DNA of 64,000 bases. Origin: Sambucus nigra (taxonomy: Eukaryota; Streptophyta; Magnoliopsida; Dipsacales; Adoxaceae). The DNA is taken from the NCBI GenBank assembly GCA_949130495.1, contig OX422213.1:59556678-59620677 (forward strand). Direction: 5' to 3'. Of the stretch, positions 13,590-24,547 are shown piece by piece. How positions within the stretch are numbered: position 1 is the first letter of the stretch; each line of letters begins with the position of its first letter. A model generated the notes under the pieces. That model was not told the origin of the DNA. It worked only from the letters and a program-made list of their open reading frames with translations, and searched no databases. A program made the position numbers and the translations under genes.

Positions 13590-15088
13590 TAATGATATGC
13601 AAATATTGCATATTTCATCCTCCGAACCTACGCATTTTAGCCCCTCGGGTGCCTTAATCTCTATATTTAAGACCGTTAACCAGACAACCTCGATTTATAT
13701 TGTTAACATGCTATATGTGGTATAATTGGGCTTTTGTAGGTATTTAGGTACTAAGTATGGAGTTCGGACGCATTCCGATGAAGTTTCGTACACAATAGCA
13801 CGTTTAAGGGCATTTTAGTAATTTCACAGCTTGGGCACCTGGCCCGACATCTCACGGAAGTTGTAGCCCTCCTCGCTAGCTTTGTGGGGCCATGAACGAT
13901 GCGCGATTCTGAGTCCGTATGAAGAAGTTACGGCGATTTCAGCGGAAGGAAAAACAAGGAAAACAAAAGAGGAGAAGAAAAGAGAAGAAAAAAATGTAGA
14001 AGCTGCAGCTTGGCTCACCTCTGCTTGATCGATCGATCGACCCTTCTGATCAGTCGAATTTTTACCTTGGTCGATCGATCGATCCCTATTTTTCTACAGA
14101 TATTTTGCCTTTTCTTTTCTTTTCTCTTTTCTTTTCTAATTTAATTCCCACTTGGTATATAAGCGAATTTTGTTGTAATAAACAGAGATATATGATTTTA
14201 GCTTAGGTTAGCTTAGGGTTTTGAGGGTTTTGGAGAGTTTGGCTTGGATTCTTTTTGGTTTAACACCCAATTGGGTTGTAAGTTACAATATTCATCATCC
14301 TCTCCCTTTAATATAGTTGTATTTATTCATTTCTTGCTTTGTAGTGTAATTTACATGCTTTCTAAATTAGGTTTACTTTCTTTCTTTACACGCTTTATAG
14401 TGTAGTTTTACCGCATTTTTTTATCGCGTTTATTTACCACGTTTTTACGATGCTTTCTAGGTAATTTAATTTAGGTTGTGTTTGAATGGAACTCACTCGG
14501 GTTGACGCGTTGCTTTGCTTTGGTGATGGTGTTTACGGGTCTATTTCGGGTGCGTTGTCCTAGTCTTTACGCCTAGGAGATTTGACGGGACATATCATGT
14601 ATGTCCCGTGCTTACGACCTTTCGTGCGTAATTTTTGGGATATTTGTTGACGCCAAAATCATATTAGGCTTTTATGCGGATTTAGGGGCGTAACAACCCT
14701 TGGTTCAATTAACTGTCGAAACGAGACGCATTTGTAATAACTCGTCGACCCATGTAACCATTTTATACATATTAACTCGGGTGAGGGATATTCGACGCAA
14801 CCTATAGTTTTACTCGCTTTCATAATCTAGTTTCATTTCCCTCGTCTCGTTAAACATTTCCCTTGATGCATATTTTCCTTTTTAGTTTGTAATCACCTTT
14901 TACATTTTTATTTCGGAATATTAAATGACTTAAATGCTAGCAACTCATTTTTGTGGATTTTCGATACCCGACTTACCGTTGTGCTTGCACCGCAAGTGTA
15001 GTAGTAATTTAGGTTTGTTTGTATAGTCGCGTCGAGACAGAAAACAACGACTGTGGCCTTACGCGGCCACACTTCTCGTGCGCTATCA
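13590..15088 (+). repeat. 5' LTR of A1
   Basis: Aligns with 18469-19990 over its length with scattered changes. It holds GATCGATCGATCG palindromes at 14026-14090, followed by a pyrimidine-rich run and a TATA box. The last bases CTATCA adjoin the primer site. Confidence 0.9.
14156..14163 (+). promoter_or_regulatory. TATA box in the A1 5' LTR
   Basis: TATATAAG follows a C/T-rich run and lies about 70 bp after the GATCGATC palindromes. The same octamer is kept at 19071-19078 in the 3' LTR, which supports it as the LTR promoter. Confidence 0.55.
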
Positions 15089-15091
15089 AAA

Positions 15092-15104
15092 TGGCGCCGT
15101 TGCC
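15092..15104 (+). other. Primer-binding site of A1
   Basis: TGGCGCCGTTGCC starts three bases after the LTR end. This is the kind of site used by Athila and related elements. A2 has TGGCGCCATTGTC in the same place. Confidence 0.75.
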
Positions 15105-15326
15105 AGACTTTATTTGATTTTGTATTTCATAGTATTTTCTTTTTATTTGTATTATTTGCTATTTTTTTTCTGGACTTCCACATTTAATCACTTAGAAACG
15201 CTCGATTCTTTCCCGCGCGCACTTACTTTGTGGAATTCGCCACTTCGAGCCATTTTTGGCGTAAGCACGCCTTATTCCAATTCTTTTGGTAATCATTGTT
15301 ATAATTCTCAAAATTCTTACAAACCT

Positions 15327-16385
15327 ATGACTTTCGGTGCATACTTAGAATCCCAAAGTATAACAAATTCAAATATTACTTTGGGCGAGTATAACGAAAG
15401 TTAAAATTTAGGTTATTGGAATTTTGATGATGATGACAATGATTTTGGGCCTTTACCTCCTTATAATAGGAATTTTGAAACGAATTCGATTAGTTTTCAA
15501 AATGCCTATAATAATGAGTTTTCGTTTAAGTCCGATAGTAACTTTCAAAGTTCCCATTTTCATGCATCCGCACGTCGACCTATGACATTCGGTGAGGGTT
15601 TGCGTATATATGAGAATGAGAAACTTGAAAATCGTTATCGGGAGGAAAATCATTCGTGGGAACATGAGTTGGATTTATTATTTGAGTCTGACGACGATTT
15701 TGCTTCCGAGACTTTCGAGGTCGAAGAATGTTTTGAACCAAATGAGGTGCTTGTGCCTACTTTGGAACAAGCCATTCTAGACTTTTCCCATTGCGTAATA
15801 GATATTGAAAGTGAGGATGATAATTACGTAATATCTATTTGTAATGAAATGATTTCTTCTTTGGCCCCCAAAGAAGAACATTTTATTGAAAATGATATTA
15901 TTTCATCTGAAACTCAAACTTCATGCGATGATGATTCATCTCATGAGTTTGAATTTCTTTCATCCCCATTTTCATTCTCTATTATCACACCATCACAAGT
16001 ACCCGATGATTCGGTTTCAAACTTTAATTTTTTAAACCCTATTGCCGATGAGGAGTACTTGCTCGATACGCGCTCCATAATCGCATCTTTGCCTTTCTGT
16101 GCGCCACCTCCCATTCCAACTTCAAAATCATTGGGAGGATATTTGGCTTTTCTCGATCCCCACTTGTTTTTGTCACCCGTTCAATCCAAACCCCCCATCT
16201 TCCCTCCAAAACTTTTAATTAATGATGGTTCCTTTCTTCCGCCTTACACATGCCTTCTGTTGTTCAAGCGAAATTCATATTTTTCGGAAGGCATGCTTGT
16301 ATGTGAGGGTACACCGGTTATCCTCCAAAGTCAAATCGTTCTTATGGTGGACCCTCAGCTATTTAGACTTCTAGTGTATAGTTAG
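15327..16385 (+). CDS. Acidic protein of unknown function in A1, one stop near the start
   Basis: In one frame the sequence is open from just after the primer site to 16385, except for a TAA at 15402-15404. An ATG at 15327 and one at 15582 both begin the motif MTFG (KPMTFGAYLE, RPMTFGEGLR), a repeat inside the protein. From 15582 the protein has 267 residues. The first 130 are rich in Asp and Glu (for example FESDDDFASETFEVEE) and the end is rich in Pro, Leu and Phe. No zinc knuckle, protease, RT or integrase motif is present, and I do not recognise a family. It occupies the place of gag in a normal element. It may be a diverged gag-like protein or an accessory protein. Confidence 0.6.
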
Positions 16386-16592
16386 TGTGAGGCATAAATA
16401 GTAGGTTGTATATAGTTAGCTTCTTATTCTTTCCTTCTTTTTAATTTAGTTTAGTGTAATTAGTTAAGTTTTTTTTTTTTGCTATGCTCGGTACTAACTT
16501 GTTTTGTAGATTCTTTGGACTTGTTCTTATGGGGATCGCTCAAATTTTGGGTAATATCACTATTTTCCTCTCTTAACTTGGTTCTAAATTCA

Positions 16593-16626
16593 CATTGAGG
16601 ACAATGCCAAGTTTTAAGTTAGGGGG
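16593..16626 (+). other. Hairpin with AGGA loop followed by an internal polypurine tract (A1)
   Basis: CATTG AGGA CAATG folds as a 5-bp stem. It is followed by AAGTTAGGGGGTG, the same tract that precedes the 3' LTR at 18456-18468. In A2 the stem is AACATCG AGGA CGATGTT (42921-42938), with a T-A to C-G pair change. Confidence 0.65.
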
Positions 16627-18287
16627 TGTGGGATATTCTATCCATTTCTTTATTTAGTCCATGTTTTTGCTCACATGTTAGTTACTTAGTATGTTTTTCT
16701 TAGAAAAATTCAAGAATTTCAAAAAAAAAAATTCTTTCCTTTATCTCCTTTTTTGGGTATTTTGCCTTTGTTTTCGATGATAAATTTCAATAATTTCCCG
16801 ATCTAATAGACGACCCAATGATGCATGTTCTCGATTTTAGAAGTTATTAGACTTTAGTCTCACTTATTGATATTATTAATAACTTCATGAATTAAACTTT
16901 AATCCCATGAGCACATGAACTTTTATGGTTATATTGATTTGGTTTAAGATTTTTATTACTCTGTAATCTTTTGTTGCATTGTATATACTTACACCGAGTA
17001 AACTTTGTACCTTTCGTCGTTTGTGAGTGTATACACTATTCTTTTCTCATGGAAAACGTTGAATTCGTCGGTAATCTCTCTATTCTTTCATTTGACCGTT
17101 CATTAATTGAGTTCATACTTGAAATGTGTTACTTGAGCATGATATATTGTTTTGATTCGAGAATTACATATACTTTGTGAAATGATCATAGTCCCTCTTT
17201 GTTATATCACCCATATTAGCCTTGACCTCACCTTATATGTTTACCCTCGTTAACCCCTTTGAGCCTAAATATAGCCTTTCGTTTCATAACCCCAATCCCA
17301 TAACCAACTCTAAATTTGAGTTTTAATCGATACACACACCTTACATACCTTTGTTTGGAATGTTTCTTGGGATTGAATGATGTTGTTGTGATGTCGGTTG
17401 CAATTTAGGCATATGAGAGTTTGATAAGTAAAGAAAAGAAAAAAAAAGTGAAAAAGTGAAGAAAAAGAGAAAGCAAAAAGCAGAAGAAAACAAAAGAGAA
17501 AATGGGAAAAAGAAGAAAACAAAAAGAAAGAGAAAGTTGTAAATGTTGTATATAGTTCAATAAGCTTTGATTACTCTCCCGATTGTTATATTTAATGTCG
17601 TTTTGGAACTTGTTTTTCCAATTTTGTAATTTCCCGTATTTTCCCATTATCCCGAGTTTTCATTCCGAACACTTTGAATCCGTACATATATTCCTTCATT
17701 TCATACCCTAGCTTGGCCTACATTATAACCCTATTAAAGTCCTATGTGATCTTAGGTTGATGTAATTCAAAAGTCATAATAGTTTTGATAATCTGTGAAA
17801 ATGCATTTCGCCTCTTTTAGTGTGCGGTATCCTTTCATTGAGATTACAGGTTTTTATTTTATATTTAGCGTTTTTCATTGTGACATGTGTGTGGCCTAGT
17901 TTCCATTTACATTTACTCCTTATGCCCGCATGTTCCATGTGTTACCTCCCTGTTTCGAGTGAATTCGCTTGATGAGTGTAATGTCCGTGAGGATTGAATA
18001 TATACTTGCTTTAACGTTTATCCGATTTATATAAGTTTTTCTCCAAATCACACTTTGCATGTGCTCGCCCCCCTCCCACATTTTAAGGTTTCAATTCTAT
18101 GAGGTGCATCATATAATGTTAATGATTTGGACTTTTGTTTGAATTCATTCAATGTGCTAATAATGTGTATGAAATCATTTTCGCTTTTGTTGGGCTTGTC
18201 GCATGTTGGGTTGGGCATATTTTGAAGAAACCATGTGATGTTTGTGGGTACCATCCCTAAAAACCCTCACGAGATGACACTCGTCCA

Positions 18288-18301
18288 CTAGGGTGACCTA
18301 G
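18288..18301 (+). other. GNRA-type hairpin in a block conserved between A1 and A2
   Basis: CTAGG GTGA CCTAG forms a 5-bp stem closed by a GTGA loop, with two more G-C pairs beyond one mismatch. It sits in a block of about 100 bp (18262-18360) that matches 44472-44570 in A2 ('cctcacgaga', 'gcgaaagtgg'). Confidence 0.6.
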
Positions 18302-18431
18302 GGGTTTAATGACTTATTGCATACGCTAAATGCCATCGAATAGCCCGCGAAAGTGGCCTTTTTCTTTTATACCATAATTTTGTACTATCTCCTATTTTTG
18401 GTTTGCTTGTAGTTCTTGTTTCATCCTATTT

Positions 18432-18468
18432 CATTGCAAGGGACTAGCAATGTGTAAGTTAGGGGGTG
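18432..18468 (+). other. Hairpin and polypurine tract at the 3' LTR of A1
   Basis: CATTGC (18432) pairs with GCAATG (18447) around a loop containing GGGAC. AAGTTAGGGGGTG then abuts the LTR start at 18469. This is the primer for plus-strand synthesis by position. Confidence 0.7.
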
Positions 18469-19990
18469 TGATGATACGCAAATATTGCGTATTTCATCCT
18501 CCGAACCTATGGATTTTAGCCCCCTCGAATGCTTTAATCTCTATATTTAAGACCGTTAACCAGAAAACCTCAATTTATATTGTTAACATGCTATATGAGG
18601 TATAATTGGGCTTTTGTAGGTATTTAGGTACTAAGTATGGAGTTCGGACGCATTCCTGTGAAGTTTTGTACGCAATCGCACGTTCAAGGGCATTTTAGTC
18701 ATTTCATAGCTTGGGCACCTGGCCTGACATCTCACGAAAGTTGTAGCCCTCCTCGCTAGCTTCGCATGGTCGTGAACGGGCGCGATTCCGAGTCTGTATG
18801 AAGAAGTTACGACGATTTCAGCGAAAGGGAAAACAAGGAAATCAAAAGAGGAGAAAAAAAGAGAAGAAAAGAATGCAGAAGCTGCTGCTTGGCTCACCCC
18901 TGCTTAATCGATCGATTCACCCTTTTGGTCGATCGATTGACCCTTCTGATTAGCCGAATTTTGGCATTGGTCGGTCGATCGTTGGTCGATCGATCGATCC
19001 CTATTTTTCTGCAGATATTTTCACTTTTCTTTTCTTTTCTCTTTTCTTTTCTAATTTAATTCCCACTTAGTATATAAGCCAATTTTGTTGTAATAAAAAG
19101 AGATACACGATTTTAGCTTAGGTTAGCTTAGGGTTTTGAGGGCTTTGGAGAGTTTGGCTTGGATTCTTCTTGGTTTGACACCCAATTGGGTTGTAAGTTA
19201 CACTATTCATCATCCTCTTCCTTTAATATAGTTGTATTTCTTCATTTCTTGCTTTGTAGTGTAATTTACATGCTTTCTAAATTAGGTTTACTTGCTTTCT
19301 TTACACGCTTTCTAGTGTAGTTTTACCACGTTTCTTTATCGCGTTTTTTCGATGCTTTCTAGGTAATTTAAATTAGGTTGTGTTTTAATGGAACTCATTC
19401 GGGTTGACGCGTTGCTTTTCTTTGGTGATGGTGTTTACGGTTTATTTTGGGTGCGTTGTCCTAGTTTTTACGCCTAGGAGAGTTGACGGGGCATATCATG
19501 TATGTCCCGTGCTTACGACCTTTCGTGCGTAATTTTCGGGATATTTGTTGACGCCAAAATCATATTAGGCTTTTATGCGGATTTAGGGGCGTAACAACCC
19601 TTGGTTCAATTAACTGTCGAAACGAGACGCATTTGTAATAACTCGTCGACCCATGTAACCATTTTACTCAAATTAACTCGGGTGAGGTATATTCGACGCA
19701 ACCTATAGTTTAACTCGCTTTTAATAATCTAGTTTCATTTCCCTCGCCTAGTTAAACATTTCCCTTTATGCATCCTTTCCTTTTTAGTTTGTAATCACCT
19801 TTTACACTTTTATTTCGGAATATTAAATCACTTAAATTCTGGAAACTCGTCTCTGTGGATTTTCGATACCCGACTTACCGTTGTGCTTGCCCCGCAAGTG
19901 TAGTAGTAATTTAGGTTTGTTTGTATAGTCGCGAGGAGACAGAAAACAACGACGGTGGCCTTACGCAACCACACTTCTCGTGCGCTATCA
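18469..19990 (+). repeat. 3' LTR of A1
   Basis: Starts TGATGATACGC and ends GCGCTATCA, followed by the GGTAT target duplication. GATCGATCG palindromes lie at 18906-18994 and a TATA box at 19071. One extra palindrome block compared with the 5' LTR accounts for part of the length difference. Confidence 0.9.
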
Positions 19991-19995
19991 GGTAT

Positions 19996-20015
19996 GTTCC
20001 ACATAAATATATCAA

Positions 20016-20097
<82 letters not shown>

Positions 20098-21595
20098 TCA
20101 AATCCGGCTATTCATGCCTATCTCTCACGGCATTAGCCAACAATTCTGAACATACCAATTCGTAATAATTTATAAGTATCCACAACTTATATTAATTCCA
20201 TAAGTGTTCATGCACTTATGATAGGACATCACCTTTATTTCTTCTGAATATTAGCTTATCACGTCTTACTAATATTCTAATTTCATCCTACTTGCACGTT
20301 CGGTTTATCTCTCATATAATCGGCATATATATATATATATATATCTAAACCCGTCGAAATAATTTATCGAGTGTTGTTCGTCTCGAAACACTCCTCAAAT
20401 TTATACCCTGAATTTATTCTCACTAACCCAAGGTTCATAAATCACTTCGCTAATCATTTAAAAGTCCTAATACTCTATTTAGGATTCCCTAATAATCATC
20501 TCCACAAAACTATTCTCATACAATCCTTTAAAACCAAGAGATTTTTTTTTAAAAACCATCGGGTCCGAATCGATTTGGGTTGAACCCAAATCGATTTGCC
20601 TTGACCGAATCGATTCTCCCATGGTAAAGCTTCCTACGGGTTTCCATGGAGATTTTGCCCTTCTTCTCCATTTTCTTCACTAAAAACACTACCAAAATTC
20701 TCCTCAACACAATATGATCTTACTCTAGTATCACCCAACCTAAGGGTATAAGTTTCTTGGTTGAATTCATGGGATTCATCCAATTAATTAAGAAATTCAC
20801 CACTTTTTCTTAATTAAGCCCTAATTTTTATTCTTCCAATTTTTTCACCAAAAATTACACCATTAACATGGGTTTCAGCCTATATTTCATATCGAATTAA
20901 TATCACTATAATTATTTTTTTGAAATCATCTTCCAAAAACCCATTTTGTGCAAGAATCCCAAACCCAAAATCTTATAGTTTTTATCACCGACTATAATAT
21001 GAACAATAAACTCACTGCATAGTTAAAGCAATTTAAGCACTTGTCTCGTTGGATAAATCCGACGATCTCATGTCGGGAATCCGACGGAGTTGGCCCGAGT
21101 CTCTTTTTTCTCGCATTTCTTCCTTCCTTTCTCTGCTTTCTTCCTTCCGTTACTTCCTTCTTTCTCTCTTTCTCACGACTTAAATGAGAGAAATAAGGCT
21201 TATCCCCTTATTAAACCCAAAATTGACTCGTATACACAATTGCGAGTCCCTACAAGTCCAAAAAATCCCTGGAACCCAAACATTACCCCCGGGTACTCTA
21301 TTCTGACTATCTCGGCCCTTCCGATACCAATCGTTCACTTGAAAATGCCACTCGAGTCACTTATAAAAAATTCACCTTTTAAATCCAATACTGCTTCACA
21401 CGTACTTCTCCGAATAAAATATCGTTCCTTGTCGCTTTGCCCAATTGCGACCTGATATAAAAATGATTCAATTTCATTTACTTATTCCCGTAAGTAAATG
21501 TAACACACAATCAATATTAATCCAAAACCCGCCAATTAATATTAAATTACACCATTTATGTAATTTAAATAACCATAAAAGTACGAGGTATTACA
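19996..21595 (-). repeat. 5' LTR of L2, segment 3 of 3
   Basis: The LTR resumes after A1, with a CA/TA microsatellite at 20017-20095 and three ATCGATT-type palindromes at 20562-20618. It ends GGTATTACA at 21595. From 20494 on it matches 4589-5649. The next bases, AGTTT, are the target in P's 5' LTR and equal position 48131 of P's 3' LTR. Confidence 0.85.
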
Positions 21596-22677
21596 AGTTT
21601 GTGGCCGTCATAACTCAAAAAGAAAATTCTAGTTCTGAAGAGAAGAAAAGAGGGAGAAAGTACGGAGATTTTGGGGAGCCAAATTAAAGAAAATTCCCTG
21701 CATTCTTCATCAAATCATCATTGACCCCAAAGGAAATCAGACCCTACAAACCAATACAGGGAAGTGGTTTACTTGCTTTTAATTTAATTTACAGTCTCCG
21801 ATTCATATTATAGTGGGTGTGATAAAAATCCATTTATGGGGTGGGTTGACATAGAAGCTGGGTTTTAATTAATTGAATACTACGTGTGGATTATGTATTT
21901 AAGAAAGATTGATATCTCAAGTGTACTGTTGAAATTAAGACTTGTGATTTGAACTCATATATTTATCTCGTTTAAATTGATGATTAGTGAAATCAAATTG
22001 AGTTGGATGTATTATAAATCTTGTGTAATTCGATTTATGAATTTAGAGATGAATTTATGTACTGTAAATAATTAGGGATTATAGGACAAATTTCAGACCT
22101 GTGTTGTTGGTTGATATGGATTTAGGATTTGAAACTAGTAGAATTTTGTGTTAGTCTCAAAGGGGTTATGGAGATTGATTTTGGGTAAAATAGAGCTTGA
22201 GGTTTCAACCATGGCTATCGTAATAGGGAAGACGAAGAGAAAAAGACCCAGACGATCGTTGAGCGACCTGGGGAATCGTTCGAACGACATGGTGAGTCGT
22301 TCGAGTGACATGGGGAAAACCCCGGAGCAGTTCGGCTTATTTTTCTTTTGGACTGAGATGATTTAGTGGGCTAAAAGAGGTTATCAGTAAGGGAACTTTA
22401 TTTTCTCTCATATATAGGGATTTAAAAAGGTGGATAATATAAACAATTTTGTGTATAAAGACAAAGAGTGTGAGATCTAGATTGTGGAATTTAAGGCTAT
22501 AGATTCTAAAGTATAAATTACGGGCCGAGTGGATGTGTCCAGGCATTTTGGTTGAGTGATACAATTTTAATAAATTAATTACTGTGCAATTATTTAAATT
22601 TAGAGCCGGAGAATTAACTCGGATATTTTAGGCTAGTGCTACGGGAGTTAGGCACGGATGAGTCGGGTTTAAGTTAA

Positions 22678-22749
<72 letters not shown>

Positions 22750-23740
22750 ATGATCTTTTAATATTAGTGTAGATATTTTTATAATTACATACCCCTCTAG
22801 TGCTATCATAGGAGGTTGGGCGATGTGGACGAATCCTCTAGCTAATGAATGTAGTGCAAGTATAATCTCGAGGTCATAGCATCCGGTATTTTATGTTGTG
22901 ATTCTTTTCGAGGTGAGATGCTTTGGGTATGATTCGGTCTCACACTCGGGGAACACTGACTGCCTCCACTACGTTTATTATTTATTTCATGATTTGGTGT
23001 GAGCGAACCGTCTCGTAGTATCCAGGTTGGATTGAGTATAGCTGGGATGATAACATTTTACAGAAAACATCCGGTGAGTTATTACTAGGGAGGATGTATA
23101 CTATATACAACATATGTGTGAATGTATAGTATATTTATACGCATAGAATAGTGTAGATAATTATATACGGATGACATACTTGAAGTGAAATGGTATTATT
23201 TATATAACTAGTGAAATTGTTATTTAAAGATGAGAAATTAAGTTAATGCGAGAAATAATTGATAAATAATTGGTAAAAGTTACTCGAGCTAGAGTAAGGT
23301 TTTAGGCAGCGTTTATAACAAGTCTAGTTAGATGAGCTAGTGTAGCTAGGAGGGTTATAAGGAAAAGCGGTAGGTGTGCACAATAGTTGAGAGGTGAGTA
23401 TTATCTCAAGTGAGTGCGAACTAGCTTAAATATGAAAAACATTCATGCATTTTAATTAATGCAAACTTAATCACTTGCTAAATATTTTCAAAATATTTTG
23501 GGTTCTAACCCTTGCTGTAAATATTTTTATAAACCTTTTAGGTTTCCAGCCACATGGATGCCAGACTTGAGATTCTATTTCAGGGATACGCAACTGCGGC
23601 ATATGTGAATGCATGCAAGAGTTGGATTAGACGCATCATTTTTTCATTCCTATATTAGAGATCTCATTTCAGTACAATCCATTTAGGGCTTGTTTCCTAT
23701 TTACTTGTAGATTTAGTATTTGGATTATTTTATTTGATGG
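21596..23740 (+). repeat. 5' LTR of P, first visible part
   Basis: Aligns with 48131-50260 of the 3' LTR. TCGTTCGA/ATCGTTCGAACGA palindromes lie at 22250-22313 and are matched at 48788-48875. A TA run (22680-22742) is much longer than in the 3' LTR. T cuts the LTR at 23740, leaving the target GATGG. Confidence 0.85.
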
Positions 23741-24168
23741 TGTGGTATCAAAAAATATCACAATGGAGATTATACGAAGAACAATCACAATCAATAGGGA
23801 AAGAAGATAATCACACGCGCAACATAACTATATACGTGGTTCAGCAACTTGCCTACGTCCAAGGAGGGGTCTAATATTTTATTAAGTATCTCTCAATATG
23901 CTTGGTTACATTCCCCTATGCCCCGGGCCAGGGGATACAATATATAGGTATAGAATAATTATTCTTCAGGTAACTCCACGATGCCCATGATGATCTATGA
24001 ATCCCTTAAATATCTCCACGAGATTATATGGGATTGACTTGGTTTTGGAGTAGTGTGGACTGTACATGCATGTATATCCTTATTGTCACTTGAGGTCGGG
24101 ATGATTTCTTAATCTGTTGGGCCAGGTCGGTCGTTGTTATGGGTTGGGAACATAATTTGGCCCCCATA
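23741..24168 (-). repeat. 3' LTR of T
   Basis: Aligns with 34039-34464 with frequent single-base differences. The inner end is mutated (CCCCATA for CCCCACA). The polypurine tract TTAGGGGAAAT lies on the minus strand at 24169-24179. Confidence 0.9.
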
Positions 24169-24547
24169 ATTTCCCCTAAAATCCTTGGGCCAGTGCTTGG
24201 GCTGATGGATTTTACATGTGGCTAAGGATGCAACTTTGTCAGTGGCACGTTCGTAATTTATTGAAGTATGAGAGGTGCACTTATCTTTTTGTGAGATATT
24301 TAAGCGCAAAATCTTCCTCGAGAAATGAAAATTGTCACTTGAGTGTTTGAAAACTTGGTTTGTCAAAAACCCAACCGTTAATTCATCATTTTTGTTCGTT
24401 CTTGCGCAAATTGTGTACTCAGGCTTTATTTCTCACTCTTAATCTTCAAAGTTAAGACTTTCTTATCTTTCCAACTCTTCTCTATCTCGTAAGTTTCAAC
24501 CTTCTTCTTTTTCTAGTTTCCTTTCTTATGTGAATTGATCTTCTACT

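Larger units (their letters stand above)
16386..18468 (+). other. Non-coding 3' part of A1
   Basis: This 2.1 kb holds no convincing gene. In order it contains a GGAC-loop hairpin and polypurine tract (16593-16626), a purine-rich run (17428-17545), a conserved block with a tetraloop hairpin (18262-18360), and a second hairpin and tract at the LTR (18432-18468). A2 has the same elements in the same order. The antisense frames at 17310-17647 are only the purine-rich run read backwards. Confidence 0.7.
13590..19990 (+). mobile_element. A1, Athila-like LTR retrotransposon without gag-pol (6.4 kb)
   Basis: Two LTRs of about 1.5 kb (13590-15088 and 18469-19990) start TGATGATACGC (mutated to TAATGATATGC on the left) and end GCGCTATCA. 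They enclose 3.4 kb. GGTAT flanks both sides (13585-13589 and 19991-19995). The primer site TGGCGCCGTTGCC, the TGAT...ATCA ends and the GGGGGTG polypurine tract resemble Athila. The interior holds one long acidic frame and a structured non-coding 3' part. No protease, RT, RNase H or integrase is present, so mobility must depend on enzymes from a related element. Lineage is inferred from signals only. Confidence 0.85.

Noticed and set aside
19828..20149. Frames on both strands rich in Cys/Val or His/Thr
   Set aside because: Translation of the CA/TA microsatellite at 20017-20095.
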